NCBI GenBank assembly: GCA_002308115.1
Contig: DBVJ01000108.1
Location: 1-6,913, forward strand
DNA length: 6,913 nucleotides
Source of the DNA: Lachnospiraceae bacterium UBA1267
GTDB lineage: Bacteria > Bacillota > Clostridia > Lachnospirales > Lachnospiraceae
Direction: 5' to 3'
A program made the position numbers and the translations under genes. Position 1 is the stretch's first letter. Each line of letters begins with the position of its first letter. The notes beneath the pieces are model-generated. The model did no database searches. It had not been told where the DNA came from and saw only the letters and a program-made list of their open reading frames with translations. Positions 1 through 3,224 of the stretch are shown here, in pieces.

Positions 1-154
1 CGCGCATGTACGCGGGCGCGAGAGAAAATGCGGAAGATGCAGTTTTGCAGGTGGTTATCATACAGTATAAATACAGCATACTTACAGTATTTATTTATGT
101 AGATATACTGTATAAATACTAAAAATCTACAGTATAAATACTTGTATGTTTTTA
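1..154. other. Gene-free left end with AT-rich repeat block
   Basis: No supportable gene lies here. Bases 1-60 are GC-richer and could be the edge of a neighbouring element. Bases 61-145 are almost pure A/T and hold the regularly spaced repeats listed separately. The repressor gene reads leftward into this region and no classical hairpin-plus-U terminator is visible. An inverted pair GTAGAT (99-104) and ATCTAC (125-130) exists with a 20-nt loop, which would be a weak stem. Confidence 0.6.
61..141. repeat. Four iteron-like 14-bp repeats at 22-23 bp spacing
   Basis: Copies of the consensus TACAGTATAAATAC start at 61 (exact), 83 (TACAGTATTTAT, degenerate 3' end), 106 (TACTGTATAAATAC) and 128 (exact). 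The start-to-start distances are 22, 23 and 22 bp, about two helical turns, so bound proteins would lie on one DNA face. The core AGTATAAATACT is itself a palindrome around AA and is perfect in the fourth copy (131-142). Such arrays occur as replication iterons, partition sites, integrase arm sites or operator clusters. The sequence alone does not decide between these. It abuts the 3' end of the repressor gene rather than its promoter, so autoregulation of that promoter is not the obvious role. Confidence 0.75.
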
Positions 155-649
155 TTATGCAGTATGCTTTTTAACTAACTGTGAATCTACTAGAGGCGAA
201 GTTGATGCAAGGGCTTTCATGGTGGCGAGAGCGGTCTGCTTGCCCGTCTCGTTCAGCAATCCGAAGAGGTAGAGGATTTCCTTCTCTTCTTTGGTTGGCT
301 CTGTCTTTTCTAGCTTATTAACAGTTTGTCCATTCTTGAGACGATCACGAAGTACAGATGGCGGCATATATTCAATGTCGTTTGGATCAATTGCAGGGCC
401 TTGATCGTAAATTCCAGTGACTAAAGCCTTATATATGAGTTCCCATGTTTCCCATCTAACGTATGTTTCCTTGCCATTCTCTATATGATTCCATTTAGCA
501 AATGGGACTCCTGTTAATTCTTCCATTTTCCGAAAAGTAACCGTATATTCATCTGCGCTTCCACCATTTGTACGCATGTCGTTCATTCTCATTCTGATAT
601 AATCATCAATAAAAATTCCGTTGGCATCTGTTTTAACACGTTCTGACAT
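155..649 (-). CDS. XRE-family phage repressor-like regulator
   Basis: A 164-aa leftward gene, divergent from everything else in the window. Residues about 38-77 read as an XRE helix-turn-helix: a helix with RKMEELTGVPF, then KWNHIENGKE and WETWELIYKAL, matching the family pattern of recognition helix followed by IENG and a closing helix. Residues 118-150 (EEKEILYLFGLLNETGKQ and onward) resemble the short helical C-terminal segment of many small phage repressors. There is no LexA/S24 peptidase domain, so RecA-stimulated self-cleavage is not expected. The start at 649 is preceded by a very A-rich leader with only a weak AAGAG-like ribosome site. Position and orientation suggest it represses the rightward early operon and possibly itself. 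A general XRE regulator remains possible. The gene is AT-richer than the early genes to its right. Confidence 0.8.
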   Translation of the reverse strand: MSERVKTDANGIFIDDYIRMRMNDMRTNGGSADEYTVTFRKMEELTGVPFAKWNHIENGKETYVRWETWELIYKALVTGIYDQGPAIDPNDIEYMPPSVLRDRLKNGQTVNKLEKTEPTKEEKEILYLFGLLNETGKQTALATMKALASTSPLVDSQLVKKHTA

Positions 650-765
650 TTTTTTCTCTTTTTTTTGATTTTTTTTGCTTTTTTGACTTGTGTTTTGTGT
701 AACACGTAATACATTAAATATTGTTTACAATTTCAAACTATAAAACGTGATTGTAAAATCACAAG
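650..765. promoter_or_regulatory. Divergent promoter/operator region
   Basis: AT-rich spacer between the repressor and the rightward unit. Leftward candidate promoter on the minus strand: TTGAAA (736-731), 17-bp spacer, TGTATT (713-708). Rightward candidate promoter: TTTCAA (731-736), 17-bp spacer, TAAAAT (754-759), start expected near 766. Both would use the same hexamer as -35, so the two polymerases should exclude each other. Three palindromes lie across the region: GTGTaACAC (697-705), TTGTttACAA (721-730) and GTGATTgtaaAATCAC (747-762). The last covers the rightward -10 and is the best operator candidate. The boxes match consensus only moderately. A second rightward option, TTGACT (683-688) with TAATAC (707-712), has an 18-bp spacer. 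Confidence 0.55.
747..762. promoter_or_regulatory. Perfect 6+4+6 palindrome, candidate operator
   Basis: GTGATT-GTAA-AATCAC is a perfect inverted repeat with a 4-bp centre, and it contains the candidate rightward -10 (754-759). A dimeric HTH repressor bound here would block rightward transcription. The smaller palindromes at 697-705 and 721-730 share TGT/ACA half-site character and could be weaker sites. Assignment to the neighbouring XRE protein is inference from position. Confidence 0.5.
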
Positions 766-773
766 CTCTTTCA

Positions 774-847
774 CCGCCAAGAGTCTGGCGGCGGTCGGCA
801 TGAGTGCCGCGTACAAGTGAGACGGCGAAAGCCCGCATCTGACGGGC
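774..847 (+). promoter_or_regulatory. Cluster of three compact hairpins at RNA 5' end
   Basis: Hairpin 1: CCGCCA (774-779), loop AGAGTC, TGGCGG (786-791). Hairpin 2: CGGCA (796-800), tetraloop TGAG, TGCCG (805-809). Hairpin 3: GCCCG (831-835), 7-nt loop, CGGGC (843-847). All arms pair perfectly. Two competing pairings exist: CTCTT (766-770) with AAGAG (779-783), which would disrupt hairpin 1, and GGC-GAAA-GCC (824-833), a GNRA-capped stem that would disrupt hairpin 3. The place, within about 80 nt of the presumed start and ahead of terminator-like hairpins, resembles the organisation of cis-acting antitermination (put-type) RNA of phage HK022. No sequence match to put is claimed. Confidence 0.5.
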
Positions 848-868
848 GATAAGCTCAAGGTATAGCAA

Positions 869-940
869 CGGCGTGGGCTGTCGCGAATGGTAAGCGGCAG
901 ACGAGCGGCAACTTCTGAAAGACGGAGCGCGAAGACACCG
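869..940 (+). other. Possible degenerate hairpin unit upstream of the array
   Basis: An imperfect pairing joins 869-885 (CGGCGT...TCGCG) to 928-940 (CGCGA..ACACCG), enclosing about 42 nt. It starts 92 nt before the first good unit, which fits the array period. It has several mismatches and lacks the shared loop motifs, so it may be a decayed copy or coincidence. The following bases 941-960 are A-rich (GAAACAATTAAAGAATAAC). Confidence 0.25.
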
Positions 941-960
941 TGAAACAATTAAAGAATAAC

Positions 961-1058
961 GCAGGCCGTGCCGTGATACTCCGGAATTGCGACCTTGATG
1001 GATTTATCCACCATGATATATACACGAACGCGCGGCGCGGCCTGCTTCTTTTCACCTC
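961..1058 (+). repeat. Tandem hairpin unit 1 (stem 961-975/1031-1045)
   Basis: The arms GCAGGCCGTGCCG and CGGCGCGGCCTGC pair over 13 bp with one U·G (969·1037), and extend by U974·G1032 and G975-C1031 to 15 bp. The 55-nt loop carries the shared motif ACTCCGGAATTGCGAC (978-993), an inner mini-hairpin TGGA-TTTA-TCCA and the shared 3' motif ACACGAAC (1022-1029) just before the right arm. The tail is TTCTTTTCACCTC. The 12-mer GCCGTGCCGTGA (965-976) recurs exactly in unit 3, as does the right-arm 9-mer CGGCGCGGC. Confidence 0.7.
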
Positions 1059-1145
1059 GGCGGATGGGCGGCGATTGACTGGGATTAGGACTGAAACAGC
1101 CGCAAGGCGGAACGCATTGAGCGCCGCCCACCTGCCATTTTTTCG
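1059..1145 (+). repeat. Tandem hairpin unit 2, terminator-like
   Basis: The arms GGCGGATGGGCGGCG (1059-1073) and CGCCGCCCACCTGCC (1122-1136) form 15 positions: 13 Watson-Crick pairs, one G·U (1062·1133) and one A/C mismatch (1064/1131), including an uninterrupted 9-bp block. The 48-nt loop has ACTGGGATTAGGAC (1078-1091), matching the motif of units 1 and 4, and a mini-hairpin CCGC-AAG-GCGG. The stem is followed at once by A and six T (1138-1143), the most terminator-like tail in the array, although the loop is far longer than in usual intrinsic terminators. Confidence 0.65.
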
Positions 1146-1233
1146 CGAGCCGTGCCGTGACCCTCTAAAACTCCACCTTAACCGCTTCTCGGTTATGTCA
1201 CACACACAAACCACGGCGCGGCTCGTTTTCTTC
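1146..1233 (+). repeat. Tandem hairpin unit 3 (stem 1146-1159/1212-1225)
   Basis: The arms CGAGCCGTGCCGTG and CACGGCGCGGCTCG pair over 14 bp with one U·G (1153·1218); a G1145·U1226 wobble could add a pair. The 52-nt loop includes a perfect mini-hairpin TAACCG-CTTCT-CGGTTA (1179-1195) and ends in ACACAAAC (1204-1211), matching the 3' motif of units 1 and 4. The 5' loop motif is weaker here (AACTCCACC, 1169-1177). The tail is TTTTCTTC. Its left arm could also pair with the right arm of unit 1 and the reverse, because the arm sequences are nearly identical. Confidence 0.7.
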
Positions 1234-1323
1234 GGCCTCCCGCCTCGCATCTACTGGAACTGCGACGCGATCCTACGACCTGCACAAACACGAACGGCGG
1301 GGCGGGAGGCCATTTCAACCACG
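1234..1323 (+). repeat. Tandem hairpin unit 4 (stem 1234-1248/1297-1311)
   Basis: The arms GGCCTCCCGCCTCGC and GCGGGGCGGGAGGCC pair over 15 bp with a single U·G (1245·1300). The 48-nt loop carries ACTGGAACTGCGAC (1253-1266) and ACACGAAC (1288-1295), the clearest match to unit 1. The arm sequence differs completely from units 1 and 3 while base pairing is kept, as expected for a selected RNA structure rather than simple sequence duplication. The tail is ATTTCAACCAC. Confidence 0.7.
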
Positions 1324-1350
1324 GGGCGCGGAGTCACGTGCCCTATTATT
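1324..1350 (+). terminator. Short hairpin with T-rich tail before the first early gene
   Basis: GGGCGCG (1324-1330) pairs with CGTGCCC (1337-1343), seven pairs with one G·U, loop GAGTCA, then TATTATTT (1344-1351). It lies about 9 nt ahead of the ribosome site of the next gene. It could be a weak terminator or attenuator, or a 5'-end stabiliser of the processed mRNA. It is much smaller than the four preceding units and lacks their loop motifs. Confidence 0.45.
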
Positions 1351-1363
1351 TAAGGAGTAAGAG

Positions 1364-1681
1364 ATGATAAAACATTATGCTCTTTCTTCTGAAGAGATGA
1401 AGCAAATCAGGCAGAAGTTCGGTGAACACAAATATTCATCTTGTCCTACTTGGTTTGATTTTTTCCCATGGAGGAAAGAAAAAGACGATGAAGGATATGC
1501 TCATTCTGGGCATGTCATTATTTTGAAAATCGACGATGGTTTTCAATGTTTATTTTATTGCCAAAAAACTCAAAAAGGTAGTGAACCTGAAAGAACCGCA
1601 TTTTATGATTTTGCCGCTCCGACACTGGATGGGGTACTGGTAATTCTTCAGATGCTGTTGGACAAGCATGACATGAAATAA
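1364..1681 (+). CDS. Hypothetical protein, 105 aa
   Basis: I do not recognise a family. The start at 1364 is well supported by AAGGAG at 1352-1357 with a 6-nt gap. The product is soluble-looking, with an N-terminal helix-like charged stretch (SSEEMKQIRQKFGEHK), an aromatic segment (WFDFFPW, residues about 30-36), a probable beta pair around HVIILKIDDGFQCLFYC, and a helical C-terminus. There is no signal peptide or transmembrane segment. The gene is distinctly AT-richer than the structured leader before it and the early genes after about 2030, like the repressor. It ends 10 nt before the next start, so the two are probably co-transcribed and translated as a pair. As the first gene of the early operon it could be a regulator or host-interaction protein, but nothing in it shows this. 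Confidence 0.8.
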   Translation: MIKHYALSSEEMKQIRQKFGEHKYSSCPTWFDFFPWRKEKDDEGYAHSGHVIILKIDDGFQCLFYCQKTQKGSEPERTAFYDFAAPTLDGVLVILQMLLDKHDMK

Positions 1682-1691
1682 GGAGAGAATT

Positions 1692-1865
1692 ATGGGAATT
1701 AAGAACAACAGACTGAAGCCCAAAATGTACGCTGTCGAACCTGAATCCGTGAAGGTCATTAGCGACTACATCGGCAAGGCCAAGAAAAAGACAGGCCTGA
1801 GCATTCGCCGCATTGTCACGGAAATTCTCCGCGACGCTGTGGAAAGCAATCGCTTTAATTTGTAA
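1692..1865 (+). CDS. Small ribbon-helix-helix-like protein, 57 aa
   Basis: A 57-codon gene with a strong ribosome site, GGAG at 1682-1685, 6 nt before the ATG and overlapping the end of the previous gene. The product starts MGIKNNRLKPKMYAVEPE and continues VKVISDYIGKAKKKTG, then LSIRRIVTEILRDAVESN. A short N-terminal strand, a first helix, a turn with GLS and a second helix ending near residue 54 fit the Arc/MetJ ribbon-helix-helix fold of small dimeric DNA-binding proteins. This is pattern reading at low identity, so the fold is likely but not certain. The next gene has a similar ITEIL helix. It could control the early operon or bind the repeats at 61-141. Both ideas are inference. Confidence 0.7.
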   Translation: MGIKNNRLKPKMYAVEPESVKVISDYIGKAKKKTGLSIRRIVTEILRDAVESNRFNL

Positions 1866-1886
1866 AAAATTATTGCCTTTATTGCC

Positions 1887-2336
1887 ATGATTATTAAAAT
1901 CAATGCAAAATCAGATCCATTATTAAGTGAAGTAATGAAATACGCCGCCGCTTCCCGATACAGCAATTCAGGAGCAATAACTGAAATACTTATTAGAGGA
2001 ATGCAGGCAGATATTATCGAGGTTGGCGGCCGCTGGAGCGCAGACAAATCGGAGCGCCGTGCCGCTCGGAGGGCCGAGCGCGCCGAACGTCAGGAGCGTA
2101 AAGCCGCCGAGCCGAAGCCGAAGGAGCAGCCGAAGGAGCAGCCGAAGGACGACGAGTGGACACACTCCGAATGGATGGCCGAGCTAAGAAAGCTCTACAT
2201 GGCCAAGGCGGACACGCTGGAAGGAGACGAACAGAAGGCTTTCTGCGAGGCCTCCCTCCCGCGGCTCAAGGTCGAAGACGACGCGCGAAAGTTCCTCGCC
2301 GAGCTCAAGGCCGAGGCCGAGGCGGACGACTGGTAG
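1887..2336 (+). CDS. Putative RHH N-terminal domain with charged C-terminal region, 149 aa
   Basis: Residues 1-42 (MIIKINAKSDPLLSEVMKYA, then SNSGAITEILIRGM) resemble a ribbon-helix-helix domain. Residues 51-72 are Arg/Glu-rich (RRAARRAERAERQERKAAE), residues 73-88 are a Pro/Lys/Glu linker with EQPK repeats from 12-bp DNA repeats (2117-2150), and residues 89-149 form an acidic helical region. The DNA shows a sharp composition change near 2025: the RHH-like part is AT-rich like the upstream genes and the rest is GC-rich like the downstream genes, suggesting a fusion or recombination joint. No good ribosome site precedes 1887. An in-frame ATG at 1935 exists but would cut into the fold. The C-terminal half is unrecognised. 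Confidence 0.7.
   Translation: MIIKINAKSDPLLSEVMKYAAASRYSNSGAITEILIRGMQADIIEVGGRWSADKSERRAARRAERAERQERKAAEPKPKEQPKEQPKDDEWTHSEWMAELRKLYMAKADTLEGDEQKAFCEASLPRLKVEDDARKFLAELKAEAEADDW
2117..2150 (+). repeat. 12-bp in-frame tandem repeat (EQPK linker)
   Basis: GCCGAAGGAGCA occurs at 2117-2128 and 2129-2140, with a partial third copy at 2141-2150. It encodes PKEQPKEQPKD in the linker of the 149-aa protein. Being in frame, copy-number change would only lengthen or shorten the linker. Confidence 0.7.
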
Positions 2337-2528
2337 CACGACACGGCACCCCGGCTCGGGTAGCGGTAGGCCGCGAATGCCGTCCGACGGGGCCCCCCGC
2401 CCTCCCCATCGGGGCGAGGGGGGAAGACAGACCCGGCCAGGCCCCGCCCGTGGTTCATGACACGGGGCGGGCTACGAATAGCGGAAAGCGGAGCCTCCAT
2501 GAAACAAACAACACAGGAGACGAAAAAA
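2337..2528 (+). other. GC-rich gene-free spacer with two strong hairpins
   Basis: No supportable gene. Hairpin a: CCCCCC (2393-2398) against GGGGGG (2418-2423) with inner CCCC-ATC-GGGG (2404-2414), interrupted by small mismatches. Hairpin b: GCCCCGCCCGTG (2441-2452) and CACGGGGCGGGC (2461-2472), 8-nt loop GTTCATGA, pairing along the full arm except for a GC/GC offset that a one-base bulge on each side relieves. CCGTC-C-GACGG (2380-2390) adds a small palindrome. None is followed by a T-run, so these are not standard intrinsic terminators. They could pause polymerase, protect the downstream mRNA or mark a processing site. Confidence 0.5.
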
Positions 2529-2801
2529 ATGCCATTGACAAGAATCTACAGGGACGGGCAGGAGGATCCCTACCGGAAGCTGCTGGACCAGCTGACGCGT
2601 GAGGACGAGCTGGAAGGCTGCATCCTCGTGACCGTCAAGAAGACGGCGGACAAGACGGTCGAGATCGAGCTGCACAAAGGCGCGAAGCAAGGGCACGAGG
2701 CGAGCATGGACTCGCTTGGCGGCATCTTCTCTCTCGGCTTCCAGATCGCCTACGATCATTTCAGGGAAGAGCAGAAAAAGCAGTCGGGGGGGGTAAAATG
2801 A
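2529..2801 (+). CDS. Hypothetical protein, 90 aa
   Basis: Family not recognised. The chosen start, ATG at 2529, has AGGAG at 2515-2519 with a 9-nt gap. In-frame ATGs at 2499 (GGAG 5 nt upstream) and 2457 (inside the hairpin loop, no ribosome site) would extend the protein but are less convincing. The product begins MPLTRIYRDGQEDPYRKLLD and has a beta-like stretch (GCILVTVKKT, then TVEIELHKG, residues about 29-50) and a C-terminal helix containing SLGGIFSLGFQIAYDHFREE. That segment is moderately hydrophobic but broken by polar residues, so I do not call a membrane helix. The gene ends in a run of eight G and overlaps the next ORF by ATGA, as in the following phage early genes. Confidence 0.75.
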   Translation: MPLTRIYRDGQEDPYRKLLDQLTREDELEGCILVTVKKTADKTVEIELHKGAKQGHEASMDSLGGIFSLGFQIAYDHFREEQKKQSGGVK

Positions 2802-2881
2802 AGCACACGCACCACATCCACATCATGAACGGCCGCGCGGTCGCCGTGACGGTCGTCAAAGGAGGCCGCAGATGGAATTAA
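2798..2881 (+). CDS. Tiny ORF, 27 aa, His-rich N-terminus
   Basis: MKHTHHIHIMNGRAVAVTVV plus KGGRRWN. It starts in an ATGA overlap with the preceding gene, so translation could occur by termination-reinitiation. Only a G-run, not a true AGGAGG, lies upstream. Its Lys-Gly-Gly codons form the strong ribosome site of the next gene and its end overlaps that gene by 10 bp. It could be a real small phage protein with a beta-hairpin-like middle (HIHIM..AVAVTVV), or merely a translated leader that delivers ribosomes to the next start. Function unknown. Confidence 0.5.
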   Translation: MKHTHHIHIMNGRAVAVTVVKGGRRWN

Positions 2882-2976
2882 TCGTTAAGATTTTTCTCGG
2901 CGCCCTGCTTTTTGGAAATCTGCTCGGCTGGCTGCTCGTGATGGCCGCCGGCGTCATCATGGAGGCGAAAAGATGA
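2872..2976 (+). CDS. Small single-span membrane protein, 34 aa
   Basis: MELIVKIFLGALLFGNLLGW followed by LLVMAAGVIMEAKR. The start at 2872 has an excellent ribosome site, AAAGGAGG at 2858-2865 with a 6-nt gap, which argues strongly that this 34-codon ORF is translated. Residues 3-30 are almost wholly hydrophobic with Gly spaced through them, so a single transmembrane helix in the inner membrane is expected, with a short EAKR tail. It overlaps the next gene by ATGA. Small one-helix proteins in phage early regions are often of unknown role, for example inhibitors or effectors acting at the host membrane. Nothing here identifies which. Confidence 0.7.
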   Translation: MELIVKIFLGALLFGNLLGWLLVMAAGVIMEAKR

Positions 2977-3224
2977 TCATTTGCATACAGGCTAAACGGA
3001 AGAAGAACGGCAAGATCGACGAGGAGGCGACGGCGGACGTCCGGACGTTCCGCGAGGAGGAAGTCCAGGAGATCAGCCGCAAGGGCGGCGGGAAGGTGCT
3101 GGTCCGCGTGGACGGCGAGCCCGGCGAGTTCTGGGACGGCGTCATAGTTGACGGCGAGGCGATCCTAAGCGACGAGCTGCGGGACGCCTTGAAGAAGCTG
3201 GAGCTGGAGGCGTCCGATGGCTGA
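2973..3224 (+). CDS. Hypothetical protein, 83 aa
   Basis: Not recognised. Start supported by GGAGG at 2961-2965 with a 7-nt gap and the ATGA overlap with the membrane-protein gene. The product begins with a beta-like MIICIQAKRKK, followed by charged residues, a central segment GGKVLVRVDGEPGEFWDGVIV (about residues 39-59) that looks like a small beta barrel or sheet, and a C-terminal helix of ELRDALKKLELEA. No cysteines suggest metal binding and no membrane segment is seen. It overlaps the following gene by 8 bp, indicating coupled translation within the early operon. Confidence 0.8.
   Translation: MIICIQAKRKKNGKIDEEATADVRTFREEEVQEISRKGGGKVLVRVDGEPGEFWDGVIVDGEAILSDELRDALKKLELEASDG

Larger units (their letters stand above)
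766..1350 (+). ncRNA. Highly structured non-coding leader or RNA gene (unrecognised)
   Basis: About 585 bases with no convincing coding region, directly downstream of the candidate rightward promoter and ending just before the ribosome site of the next gene. The first part (774-847) has three compact hairpins: CCGCCA/TGGCGG (774-791), CGGCA/TGCCG (796-809) and GCCCG/CGGGC (831-847). Then come four long-stem hairpin units (961-1045, 1059-1136, 1146-1225, 1234-1311) and a short one (1324-1343). Non-Watson-Crick positions in the five large or late stems are mostly G·U when read on the plus strand, which favours a plus-strand RNA. It may be an attenuating or antiterminating leader, a precursor of several small RNAs, or a large ornate phage RNA. 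I do not recognise it as GOLLD, ROOL, HEARO or a group II intron, and no domain V is seen. Confidence 0.6.

Noticed and set aside
733..948. A 71-codon minus-strand frame over the promoter and leader
   Set aside because: No ribosome site and no family resemblance; it overlaps the candidate divergent promoters and the compact hairpins.
855..1250. Minus-strand frames of 131 and 60 codons across the hairpin array
   Set aside because: Arg/Ser-rich, no ribosome site, and strand bias of the wobble pairs favours a plus-strand RNA.
961..1343. CRISPR array or integron attC cassette array
   Set aside because: The stems differ in sequence between units, so there are no identical direct repeats with unique spacers. 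No attC core triplets or cassette ORFs are seen.
961..1343. tRNA genes
   Set aside because: No 7-bp acceptor with T-arm GTTCRA and no anticodon arm fits; stems of 14-15 bp with one large loop are not cloverleaf-like.
766..1350. Group II intron or retron RNA
   Set aside because: Some purine-rich segments around 890-940 recall intron domain I, but no 34-nt domain V, no boundary motifs and no reverse transcriptase are present.
940..1353. A 137-codon plus-strand frame starting at GTG 940 within the structured region
   Set aside because: No good ribosome site, no recognisable domain, and the bases are arranged as successive base-paired arms with T-rich spacers, which better explains the sequence. 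A small chance of a real gene remains.
2156..2602. A 148-codon plus-strand frame overlapping the 149-aa gene and the GC-rich spacer
   Set aside because: Gly/Arg/Pro-rich shadow of GC-rich DNA in another frame, with no ribosome site.
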